Below are positions 17,427-25,671 of a stretch of 64,000 bases of DNA, piece after piece. Under the pieces are notes generated by a model. It saw only the letters and a program-made list of their open reading frames with translations. It searched no databases and had not been told where the DNA came from. The DNA is taken from contig NZ_CP028901.1 in NCBI RefSeq assembly GCF_003058465.1, positions 868,001 to 932,000 on the forward strand, read 5' to 3'. Source of the DNA: Orrella marina (GTDB lineage: Bacteria; Pseudomonadota; Gammaproteobacteria; Burkholderiales; Burkholderiaceae_B). Position numbers and translations under genes: made by a program. The first letter of the stretch is position 1, and every line of letters starts with the position of its first letter.

Positions 17427-19172
17427 TTACGACACGAAGTGCGCCCTGATGTCAGGATTGATACGGCAATCCAGGACCAGCACGGTGGCTGCTCCGTCTT
17501 GTAGCCATCGTTCAGCAACTTCCAGTTCGGCAGGCGAACGAATCGTGGCGGCCTGTGCTCCCATTGATTGCGCAATCGCAGCAAAGGAGGGGTTGGGTGT
17601 TAGCGCCACGTCAGTCGGTAAACCTTGTTCACTCAGAAAGTTCACTTCGGAGCCCAGTGCTTCGTCGTTGCTGATGACAACCAGCATAGGGAGCCGCAGA
17701 CGAATCGCGGTCTCCAGATCCCCCAGAGCCATCATCATGCTGGCGTCCCCGATGGCGACCATCACGATCTCGTTCGGTCTGGCAATGGCTGCACCGATCC
17801 CGATGCCCATTCCCAGACCAATCGAACCGGCATCGCTTGCCTGCATGAAGTTGCGCTCACGAGAAACGGACACGTACCGGATGGCAAACCTGGCCTGCTG
17901 TCCGCCGTCAGCACAAAGGATGCGCCCGGACGGCAGGAGGCGATCGAGTTCAATCATCAATACCCGCGGGTCAATCAGACCATTGCCACTCTTGTCGTGC
18001 ACATCCGTGCCCGCCTTGAACCCGGCAATGGCTTGCCGGGTCTGCGTGTCCCGAAAGCCTTGCGCTTGATGTGCGCGTTTTTCGAGTTCAGCAACAAGAC
18101 GCTCGGCTGTGAGTCGCGTATCCGCCGCAACGGCCACCTCGACATCCAGAAACCGTCCGAATGCCGAGGGGTCAGTATCGACCTGGATAACCATTGCTTT
18201 GGGAAAGAGTGTGTTCTTGTAGGTCGTCAATGCATTCAGGCCCGCGCCAAAGACCAGAACACAATCCGCTTGCGGAATCAGTTCGGAAGCGACGGGTGTT
18301 GCGTACGTGCCGCAGATGCCGATGTTGAACGGATCATCGTGAAACAGTGCATTGGCAGGCAAGGTGGTCGCCATCAATGCACCCGTCAATTCACCCAGAC
18401 GCCTGAGTGCGGGTGCTGCGCCAGCGTCCAAAGCACCGCGTCCTGCCAGGATGAGGGGTCGGTTGATTGCCCAGGTTTCCTGCAACAGATCAGCAATCGC
18501 GCAGATGCTCTCATCGGATGGCTCGGTCGCGATCCGGCTTCGCTCACCGGATCGTGAAGGCTGGTCGACAGGCGCCTGGCTGGGTGACTGAAATCCCAGG
18601 TCCGTCTCTTCCGATTCGGGGTCCAGATTGCCTTCGAGCACATCTCTGGGCAAGATGAGCACCACAGTACCCGCACTGGCAGCCTGCATGACGTATCGGG
18701 TCTGTTGCCAGGCAGTCGCGACGGTTTCTGGTTTGACCGACACAATCCCGAGCGTGTCGAGGACCGCAGATTGTGGAAAGAACTTCAGCCAGCTTGCCGG
18801 CGGAGTCGAACGAACCATGCCAGGAGCCAGATCATCTTCGGCCACGTTGCCCGTGCCAACCAGAACACAAACACGAGACTTTCCACGGTGTGCACTGTTG
18901 ATGGCTGTGATCGAATTCGAAAACCCAGGTCCACCCGTCACTGTCGCCACGCCAATGCGTCCTGTCGAGCGAGAATAGCCATCGGCCATCGCAACTGCCT
19001 GGTTTTCATGGCGGACATAGATGTAGCGGATGCCCCGTTCGGAAGTGGCCATGATCAGAGGGCCGGTATCGTCGCCCAGAACACCAAAAATGCATTCCAC
19101 ACCTGCCTCAACCAGGGCACCTGCGATTCTCTCGTACCCTTTGACCGTTTTTGTCACTTCCGCTGAACTCAT
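17427..19172 (-). CDS. Thiamine diphosphate-dependent enzyme (acetolactate synthase-like)
   Basis: Cytoplasmic ThDP enzyme of 581 residues with the usual three domains. The N-terminal PYR domain has the catalytic Glu in YVRHENQAVAMADGYSR (about residue 56) and the TGGPGFSN loop. The central domain follows (LAGRGALDAGAAPALRRLGE). The C-terminal PP domain has the metal-ThDP motif GDASMMMALGDLETA ending in ISND. The family includes acetolactate synthase, glyoxylate carboligase, benzoylformate decarboxylase and sulfopyruvate-type decarboxylases. No small ALS subunit gene is next to it, so a catabolic decarboxylase or carboligase is more likely than isoleucine/valine synthesis. AGGAG-type sequence precedes the ATG. 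Confidence 0.85.
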   Translation of the reverse strand: MSSAEVTKTVKGYERIAGALVEAGVECIFGVLGDDTGPLIMATSERGIRYIYVRHENQAVAMADGYSRSTGRIGVATVTGGPGFSNSITAINSAHRGKSRVCVLVGTGNVAEDDLAPGMVRSTPPASWLKFFPQSAVLDTLGIVSVKPETVATAWQQTRYVMQAASAGTVVLILPRDVLEGNLDPESEETDLGFQSPSQAPVDQPSRSGERSRIATEPSDESICAIADLLQETWAINRPLILAGRGALDAGAAPALRRLGELTGALMATTLPANALFHDDPFNIGICGTYATPVASELIPQADCVLVFGAGLNALTTYKNTLFPKAMVIQVDTDPSAFGRFLDVEVAVAADTRLTAERLVAELEKRAHQAQGFRDTQTRQAIAGFKAGTDVHDKSGNGLIDPRVLMIELDRLLPSGRILCADGGQQARFAIRYVSVSRERNFMQASDAGSIGLGMGIGIGAAIARPNEIVMVAIGDASMMMALGDLETAIRLRLPMLVVISNDEALGSEVNFLSEQGLPTDVALTPNPSFAAIAQSMGAQAATIRSPAELEVAERWLQDGAATVLVLDCRINPDIRAHFVS

Positions 19173-19503
19173 CTCTTTGTCTCCTCACTCTGCTTGTTAT
19201 GACGGAACACTGAATTTGTCACTGATGGTGGTGTCTGAGTGTTGATCCGTGTCTGATGTCTCGAACCTTCACGCTGCCATACTAGCGAACGGCAAGCCTG
19301 TGGGTCGTCAAAAGTGACATCAAGATGACGTCAATCCAGCGCAACAATTTCCACTCGTTTTGCACGTCAGCATTGCCGGTTCGCCTGGCCGGTCCGCTTT
19401 ACAATTTCACTCTGTCTTTTTGCTCACCTTCTTGCTAAGGCCGGAGAGTATCTCGGCTATCCAGGCAGGTTGTGCCTGGATAGCAACCAGGATTGCCCTG
19501 GGA
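19173..19503. other. Spacer between ThDP enzyme and Bug receptor genes
   Basis: 331 bp between two minus-strand genes. It must contain the ThDP gene promoter and holds the hairpin annotated at 19456-19484. No coding sequence is credible. Confidence 0.45.
19456..19484 (-). terminator. Strong hairpin after the Bug receptor gene
   Basis: A perfect 12-bp stem (GCTATCCAGGCA and its complement, loop of 5 nt) lies 20 bp beyond the stop of the minus-strand Bug gene. No clear U-tract follows, so it may be an RNA-stabilising hairpin or a factor-dependent terminator. Confidence 0.45.
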
Positions 19504-20562
19504 TTACATCTGACCTTTGGTGTTTTTGGCCACTTCACCCCATCTGGCCAGATCACCTTCAATGAGCTGCCCCATCGCTTGCGGTGTTGACCAGGCTGGC
19601 ACCATGCCTGCACCGTTGAGTCGTTCAACCACATCGGGTTGCGCGAGGATTGTCTTAAGCTCCTGGTTTAGTCGATCAATGATGGTCTGCGGGGTTTTGG
19701 CGGGCGCAGCCAGTCCAAACCAGGATGCGACATCAAACCCGCTAAATCCGACCTCCTGAAAGGTTGGTGTATCGGGAATGGCCGAATTACGCTGTGCAGA
19801 AGGTACGCCTAACCCGACCAGTTTCTTGTCTTTGATGAACGGTGCGGCGACCGCTACAGAGATGAACGCCACAGGAACGCTGCCACCAATTACGTCCATC
19901 ACGAACTTCCCGCTTCCAGATGCGCCGTACGGAATGTGCACCCAGTTCATGCCGCCCTTCAGACGCATGAGTTCGCCACCCATTTGCGCGGTGCTTCCCA
20001 TTCCGGGAGATGCGTAAGAGAGTTTGCCGGGATTGGCCTGCGAGTACTCCAGAAGCTCTTTGATGTTGCTGGCTGGAACAGCGGGATTGGCCGCGATGAC
20101 CAGGTCTACATCTGCAAGTTTGGCTATGGGTGCGAGGTCCTTGATCGGATCGAACGGAAAGTTTTCCTGCAGGACTGGCGCGATGCTCACAGTGCCGTCA
20201 AACACCAAAAGTAGTGTGTAGCCGTCCGGGTCGGCCCGTGCAACTGCGGTGGCTCCGATCACACCAGTCGCTCCAGGTCTGTTCTCGACCACGACAGGTG
20301 TGTCGAATGCAATGCGCAACCGATCACCAATCAGCCGACCTAGCATGTCGGCTGATCCACCCGCTCCGAAGGGAACAATCAGTTTGATGGGGCGATCTGG
20401 AAAAGCGTCTTGTGCATGGGCGTCGGTGGCGGTCAGCGACATTGCAAACAATGGTGCCACCATGAGTGCGCTGAGTCGGGTCAGAATTGATCTGCGTTTG
20501 CCGATAGCTGACGACTCAGTACTTCGGCTTGAGGAATCGCGTGTAGGCTTTTTGAAGTTCAT
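19504..20562 (-). CDS. Bug/TctC-family periplasmic solute receptor
   Basis: Tripartite tricarboxylate transporter-type binding protein, secreted to the periplasm. From ATG 20562 (GGAGA eight bases upstream) it has 352 residues; the frame extends to 20592 without a better start. The signal peptide has a basic N-terminus (GKRRSILTRLSALMVAP) and an AHAQD-type cleavage site. Family motifs are visible: FPDRPIKLIVPFGAGGSADM, then NRPGATGVIG and a late TPQTIIDRLNQEL. There is no tctA/tctB membrane component nearby, as is common for Bug proteins in Burkholderiales. Ligands are usually carboxylates, but this one cannot be assigned. Confidence 0.92.
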   Translation of the reverse strand: MNFKKPTRDSSSRSTESSAIGKRRSILTRLSALMVAPLFAMSLTATDAHAQDAFPDRPIKLIVPFGAGGSADMLGRLIGDRLRIAFDTPVVVENRPGATGVIGATAVARADPDGYTLLLVFDGTVSIAPVLQENFPFDPIKDLAPIAKLADVDLVIAANPAVPASNIKELLEYSQANPGKLSYASPGMGSTAQMGGELMRLKGGMNWVHIPYGASGSGKFVMDVIGGSVPVAFISVAVAAPFIKDKKLVGLGVPSAQRNSAIPDTPTFQEVGFSGFDVASWFGLAAPAKTPQTIIDRLNQELKTILAQPDVVERLNGAGMVPAWSTPQAMGQLIEGDLARWGEVAKNTKGQM

Positions 20563-20810
20563 CGATGTCTCCTTTCGTATTTGTCCGGACAAACTGCCAA
20601 AACAAGCATATCAGGATAGCTGGTCATCATGCAAGAATTCAATTTCACATCAAGCACTTATTAGTATCGGTTAGACGGTTCGCATAGTCGACAGAATCGA
20701 TTTCTTGTCTGGTTGGAGGGAGACCGAGGAGCCTTGGGAGAATTAGAGTCATCCCGAACGGCTCAATAGAGGGAGTCTGTGTATCACTGCTTCAGTGTCT
20801 GATTCATGCC

Positions 20811-21587
20811 TCAGACAGTTGGGCATAATCCGCCGTCTATGTTGATGGCGGTTCCAGTGATGTAGCCTCCCGAGTCTGACGCGAGTAAAGCCACTAACCC
20901 AGAAAACTCAGTCGGATAGCCAAGCCGCCCCATCGGAATCTTAGATCCCTGTTCCTTGAGGTACTCATCGTATGGCATATGCGGTGCATCTCGCACATGA
21001 AAGGTCTTCCATTGCTCACTTTCGATTCGCCCGATGCATAGAGCATTCACGAGTATGTTGTGCGCCGCAAATTCATTCGCCATCACTTTGGTCAGCGCGA
21101 CCCCGGCGGCGCGAGTGACTGATGTAGGTGCCGAGCCTGCCTCGGGGGATTTTGCTAATGTGTTGACCACATTCATGATTCTTCCCCATCGTCGTTCTTT
21201 CATGCCGGATATGGCCCACCTTGAAAATCGAATTGTTGAGAAAAGTTTGACATCAAAGTCTGCTTGCCATTGTTCATCAGACAGTGTTTCGAAACGACCT
21301 CTCGAGGAGCCTCCGGCATTGTTTACTAGAATGTCAATCCCGCCCCACTCAGCGTCTATCGCTCGGCAGACTTTGTCAATTTCATTGGGCTTTGAAACAT
21401 CACAAGAATAATGAAGTACCTCACCAGATCTAGCCTGCTGTATAGCTTTCGATGCGCTCTCAAGCGCTTCTGTGTTTCTAGCAATCATCGCGATCGAAGC
21501 GCCTCTGTTAGATAGTTCGCGAGCAGCTTCAAAGCCCAGCCCTTTGCTCGCACCAGTTATCAGAACACGCCTACCTTTCAAGTCCAT
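20811..21587 (-). CDS. Short-chain dehydrogenase/reductase with atypical active site
   Basis: NAD(P)-binding Rossmann protein of 258 residues. The cofactor loop TGASKGLGFEAA is at residues 11-22 and NNAGGSSRGRF near residue 88. The usual catalytic Tyr-x-x-x-Lys is replaced by TSVTR in PTSVTRAAGVALTK, and the preceding Ser region reads VVNTLAKSP. The classical Ser-Tyr-Lys set is therefore absent. The C-terminus (ITGTAINIDGGLCPTV) is standard. Such divergent SDRs may have another proton relay or a non-catalytic role. It lies between the two Bug receptor genes and diverges from the second one. Confidence 0.85.
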   Translation of the reverse strand: MDLKGRRVLITGASKGLGFEAARELSNRGASIAMIARNTEALESASKAIQQARSGEVLHYSCDVSKPNEIDKVCRAIDAEWGGIDILVNNAGGSSRGRFETLSDEQWQADFDVKLFSTIRFSRWAISGMKERRWGRIMNVVNTLAKSPEAGSAPTSVTRAAGVALTKVMANEFAAHNILVNALCIGRIESEQWKTFHVRDAPHMPYDEYLKEQGSKIPMGRLGYPTEFSGLVALLASDSGGYITGTAINIDGGLCPTV

Positions 21588-22139
21588 GTTAAGTCTCCTT
21601 TGCTATATGAGTTAATTTATCACTTTTAACAGATAGCCTCTTTTCAGAGGGTCTAATAATGGAGTAAGGTGCAGTAATCAGGATCGGCCCTTATCGCAAA
21701 ACTAGATTTAGATTTTATAAGATCAGATTAGTGTTCGGTGTTTTTTATGGATAATTTTATCGAAACGCTCTTCTCACCAGGTCAGGTAAGAAATATTTTT
21801 GTAATAGGGTTGTAAGAGTTATTTTGGGATATTAGTTTTGATAATGTTTTTCTTGTGGCAAGTTTCGACTTAAAATAATGAGATCACTAGTTGCTTCTTT
21901 GTTTTGTAAGCTATTTGTCGATCGATATATATTTAAAGATGTAATAATTTTATATAAAGGAGAGGGGCGGTAAAGAAATAATGTGTGATTTTGTGAAATT
22001 AAAATGTGCCAAATGCTATCTTAATTGTCGTTTAAAAAGTAACGTTTCTTAGTGCTAGTTAAATGTAATTTATTAAGTTGGCATATAAAATATTTTTTAC
22101 AGATTAGCATTGTGTCTGGACGTGCCCAAGTAATATAAT
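21588..22139. other. AT-rich divergent intergenic region
   Basis: 552 bp with strongly lowered GC compared with both flanks and no gene. It must hold the promoters of the SDR gene and of the Bug receptor gene. TAATAT-like boxes lie near 22131-22137. The composition suggests sequence of different origin. Confidence 0.5.
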
Positions 22140-23120
22140 ATGAAATCAACTATTTCTTCGACGCTAATAAAGGGAATTTTATTTTCTTGTGCGCTTTTTT
22201 CGTCTGCAAGCGTGGTTGCAGAGAACTACCCGACGCAACCGGTTCGAATCATTGTTCCATATTCACCGGGAGGTGGAACGGACACCTTGGCTCGACTTTT
22301 TGCCCAGAAACTCGGTCAGCAGTGGAACTCACCTGTAATTGTCGAGAATCTGCCTGGAGCAAATACTAATATCGGATCAACCCAAGCAGCCCAGGCAGCG
22401 GCAGATGGTTACACTTTATTGGTCGGAACACCAGCAAATGTATTTAATCCAGCTTTGTACAAGGAGATGCCGTATGATTTTAAGAGCGACTTTGAGGCAG
22501 TTGCTTTACTAGGAAATGTTCCAAATGTTTTGCTGATTCATCCTTCAGTTCCTGCAAATAATTTAGCTGAGTTTGTGGCCTATGCCAAAGCCAATCCAGG
22601 GAAACTGAATTACGCATCTGCTGGCATTGGTAGCCCACAACATTTTTCATCAGAATTGTTTAAGTTGGCAGCTGGGGTAGATATCGTGCACGTGCCTTAT
22701 AAAGGTGGTGGTCCAGCCACAAATGATTTAATTGGTGGACATGTCGATATGATGATATCCAGTGCAGTTCTCGCGCTTCCTCACGTTCAAGGCGGGAAGG
22801 TTCGAGCGCTTGCGGTCGCCTCACCGACTCAATTGGCCACTGCACCAGATATCCCCACGGCTGCTCAGGCAGGTGTTGAGGGTTTTGAAGCAAGTACCTG
22901 GTTTGGTCTGATGGCGCCTCGAGGGACATCAAAAGAAATTATTGAAAAAATAAATACAGGTGTAGTTTCCGCAATGAGTGATCCAGAGGTGAACGCCAAG
23001 CTTGATGCCCTTGGTACTGAACCGAATAATATGACACCAGAGCAGTTTCAGAATTTTGTAGACACTGAGTTCACTATGTGGTCACGTGTAGTCAAGGAGG
23101 CTGGTATCACCGCAAATTAA
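22140..23120 (+). CDS. Bug/TctC-family periplasmic solute receptor
   Basis: Periplasmic binding protein of 326 residues. A signal peptide is clear (KGILFSCALFSSASVVAENYP). Motifs: YPTQPVRIIVPYSPGGGTDTL, ENLPGANTNIGS, YASAGIGSPQHFSSELFK, VPYKGGGPATNDLIGGHV. A ribosome site before the ATG is weak. The gene is more AT-rich at its 5' end than the first Bug gene, and the two proteins are only distantly alike, so this is not a recent duplication. It is the last intact gene before the IS graveyard. Confidence 0.92.
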   Translation: MKSTISSTLIKGILFSCALFSSASVVAENYPTQPVRIIVPYSPGGGTDTLARLFAQKLGQQWNSPVIVENLPGANTNIGSTQAAQAAADGYTLLVGTPANVFNPALYKEMPYDFKSDFEAVALLGNVPNVLLIHPSVPANNLAEFVAYAKANPGKLNYASAGIGSPQHFSSELFKLAAGVDIVHVPYKGGGPATNDLIGGHVDMMISSAVLALPHVQGGKVRALAVASPTQLATAPDIPTAAQAGVEGFEASTWFGLMAPRGTSKEIIEKINTGVVSAMSDPEVNAKLDALGTEPNNMTPEQFQNFVDTEFTMWSRVVKEAGITAN

Positions 23121-23145
23121 TGAGAGTAGTGTTTGATTGATTAGT

Positions 23146-23315
23146 TCAATTATTTAACATCATTGAGTGCCTCGCACGATCCACGCTGGCCAGAATCGCA
23201 TCAGCGGATTTGGTCCAGCGAAATGGTTTGGCGCTAAGTTTGTTGAGTGTCTCAATGAGTGTCTTGATGGTTTCCCGTAAATGTTTCACGCTGGTGAAAC
23301 AGCCTCGGTACAGCA
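23146..23315 (-). pseudogene. IS630-family transposase C-terminal remnant
   Basis: Minus-strand codons give RGCFTSVKHLRETIKTLIET and then KPFRWTKSADAILASVDRAR. This is the characteristic C-terminus of IS630 transposases (PFxWTxSADxIL). The 5' part is cut off at 23316, where the 99-bp element begins. Confidence 0.75.
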
Positions 23316-23414
23316 GGGCACCTCGAAAAACATCTTTCAATGAAAGTCAGTGCACTATATTTCATTGGGTTACGTAGAGCATTTCATATAAACTATGGGT
23401 TATTCGAGGTGCCC
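23316..23414. repeat. 99-bp element with GGGCACCTCGAA inverted ends (copy A)
   Basis: Bounded by GGGCACCTCGAA and its perfect complement. The reverse complement aligns without gaps to the 99-bp copy B (59003-59021 plus 60474-60553), with about two thirds of positions identical by hand alignment. The ends resemble those of the IS5-family element in this window (CGAGGTGCCC). It is non-coding and looks like a miniature transposable element. It joins an IS630 remnant to an IS5 fragment. Confidence 0.75.
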
Positions 23415-23550
23415 CAAAGTCGATGCAGCGTCGTCCCGGGAGGTTTCATCCAAGGGTGGGCGGGCCTGCCTATCCAACTGAAACTATGGTCAGGATTCTG
23501 GTGTTGAGGCGCCTGCACAATCTGTCAGACGAAGCCATGGAATACCAGTT
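23415..23550 (+). pseudogene. IS5-family transposase internal fragment
   Basis: Nearly collinear with positions 55297-55434 of the longer IS5 copy. It encodes the PREISPKGGRPAYPTETMIRI region and then LRRLHNLSDEAMEYQL with several substitutions and a one-base shift. It is cut on the right by an inverted IS5 end at 23551. Confidence 0.8.
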
Positions 23551-23865
23551 GGGCACCTCGATTAACGACTGATTTTGGCGAACCTGACGAAGTCAGCACG
23601 ACACCTGGCTGTCATCGGCAGCAATTTCCTGATTCCGTGAGCGGTTTGCTCACTTTTTGATCGGATTTTGCTTCGAATCGCCCCGGATTTCGGCGATTCG
23701 GCCCATTTTGGGCGTCAGAAGGCCTTAATGTCGTGCTTCTGGAAGTACACCAGACGTTTCAGGTTGTAGCAGGGCTCACGGAATCAGGAAAATGCTGTCG
23801 ATGACGGTCAGGAATCGTGCTGACGCGGTCGGATTGGCGAAAATCGACTGTTAATCGAGATGCCC
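23551..23865. mobile_element. Fold-back made of two inverted IS5 3' ends
   Basis: Positions 23551-23769 are the reverse complement of the 3' end of the IS5 element (compare 56153-56375, including the end of the transposase gene). Positions 23774-23865 are the same end in direct orientation (compare 56284-56375). The result is a 315-bp unit with GGGCACCTCG at one end and CGAGATGCCC at the other. It has no transposase of its own and could be mobilised in trans. Confidence 0.8.
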
Positions 23866-24263
23866 AAGAGCGACCATTCGTTGTGCACACACCTTATTGA
23901 CTGTTGCGGATCTTCAACTCTCAAGTGAAGCGCCTGCGCTGTCGTTTGATGATTGGCGTTTTTTTGTTCCGTAATGTACGTCTGGTCGATATACTCAACA
24001 CAAGTGCAGCGATAAAGCAGAACACCAAATTGCTGTGCAGCCGACGCCACCGTCACAACGTAACAGGAATGCGCAACGCCCAAACGATAACCGGGCATGT
24101 GTGATCCTTTTGCTGAGCATGTCCTTCGATCAGCGAAACGTCAGACACCACTCTTACAAGACCGAGCCGCACCCGTTTTTCGACAGATGAGCAGATTCTC
24201 AAAGTCACTGTGCGCTGAGAGTGATGGTGGTCCGATCATGATTATTGATTCAGGTCAATCCAG
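23866..24263. other. Intergenic region before the glycan operon
   Basis: About 400 bp. A 96-codon minus-strand frame (23808-24098) is not recognisable and overlaps the IS end. The promoter of the plus-strand operon beginning at 24264 is expected here. Confidence 0.4.
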
Positions 24264-25505
24264 ATGAACCTCCACCCAGATGCTTCGTCGCAACAGAGAG
24301 TCCGGTCTGGCCATCCAGCTGATTTGCAGGGTTTAGATCAATGCCCGGACCCGACAAGCGGATTACGGCGCGACCCGGAAGACTTTCAGGATAGTCAGGA
24401 CAGCACCGAACTGCGCATATCGATCATCGTCCCGACCTACAACAAAGCCACGCATCTGGCACGGTTGCTTCCCAGTATTCTGGCCCAGACCGTAAGCCCT
24501 CAAGACTACGAAGTGATCATTGTTGATGATGGCTCTACGGATGAGACACCTACGGTCGCGCAGGCATTCAAAGACCAGTTCACCCATTTTCTGTATGTTC
24601 GGCAAGAGAACAAAGGCATTGGCGGAGCACGTAACACGGGTTTGAAGTATGCCAGGGGAGAGCTGATCAGCTTTCTGGCAGACGACTATGTGCTTGCACC
24701 CGCTTACCTGGAAAAGCTCTCTGCCCAGTTCGACAATCCCGAAGTACAAGGTGTAAGACCACTGTTTGATTCGCTGGGTCGGACGGCTGTCGAGATGGCG
24801 GTGTTTACACTGTTGATGAGCGGGATGAAGCGGCAACATATGGCATCAAAACAACTGCTCCACGCTCCACTATCTGTCCACGCGTGGGGTGGGGCGGCGA
24901 TGACCCGACGATGCCTTTTTGAACAACACGGACCTTTTCTGGAAACGTTTGCCACAGGAGAGGACAGCGAGTACGCGACGCGCCTGGATCGCTCAGGAAT
25001 CCGCATACATGTCTATAACGAGGTTCTGTTTCAAATCAAGAATCGCACAGCCTTTCTGGATGCCTGCCGTCGAATGCACCAGTACGCGGTCAATGGTGTC
25101 TTGATCAGACAGCAATTTTATGGCGTCCAGGCGCTACGCCCCGCGCGTCGAAGGCCATTGCCGGTACGGCTGGCCGGTCTGGTCGTGAATCCCGTCATCA
25201 ATACATTTCTGTGCACTGACAGCTTTCTGCAGGCATTGAGAGTGGCACCGTTGACTTTAACCATGACGCTCTCTGCCATCGCTGGCACGTATCGAACTCG
25301 CTGGCAACTGCGTCGGCGTGGCGTAGCAGCATATCGACCCCCAACATCGGCCAGCATATCTGCGCTTTCCGCCGAGTCGGTTGCAAACCGGGTTCCTGAC
25401 GCGGATTCTCAGGTTTCACAGGTCGCGCCGATTTCCCCAATTGCCCCAAGTACCTCAGTTGCTACTGTTACTACCGTTTCTTCAGCTGTTCCACCGGTTA
25501 AATGA
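24264..25505 (+). CDS. GT2-family glycosyltransferase
   Basis: Family 2 (GT-A) transferase of 413 residues. After a poorly conserved 50-residue N-terminus come ISIIVPTYNKATHLARLLPS, VIIVDDGSTDETP (nucleotide-binding Asp), GARNTGLKYARGELISFLAD and the DDY acidic motif. A second acidic motif TGEDSEYATRL (ED) follows. The C-terminal 60 residues are low-complexity Ser/Thr/Val/Pro (VSQVAPISPIAPSTSVATVT). It opens a plus-strand operon. The stop overlaps an ATG at 25502 in another frame, and the next long frame begins just downstream. Confidence 0.85.
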   Translation: MNLHPDASSQQRVRSGHPADLQGLDQCPDPTSGLRRDPEDFQDSQDSTELRISIIVPTYNKATHLARLLPSILAQTVSPQDYEVIIVDDGSTDETPTVAQAFKDQFTHFLYVRQENKGIGGARNTGLKYARGELISFLADDYVLAPAYLEKLSAQFDNPEVQGVRPLFDSLGRTAVEMAVFTLLMSGMKRQHMASKQLLHAPLSVHAWGGAAMTRRCLFEQHGPFLETFATGEDSEYATRLDRSGIRIHVYNEVLFQIKNRTAFLDACRRMHQYAVNGVLIRQQFYGVQALRPARRRPLPVRLAGLVVNPVINTFLCTDSFLQALRVAPLTLTMTLSAIAGTYRTRWQLRRRGVAAYRPPTSASISALSAESVANRVPDADSQVSQVAPISPIAPSTSVATVTTVSSAVPPVK

Positions 25506-25671
25506 GTACGTTCTACGACCTGCCCAGCTTGATGCCGGGATCTGGCAGGCAGACGTCGCAACGTGTTCTGGGCAAAACGGGCCGCCAGAGTGTTGCGATG
25601 CAGCATGGCGTGCAGTGCTGCGTCATGAAAGTCCGACACGAGATAACCCATCTGTTCGTCCGTTGTTCGAC

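Noticed and set aside
23808..24098. 96-codon minus-strand frame beside the IS5 fold-back
   Set aside because: Not recognised, and it overlaps an IS end. Not strong enough to call.
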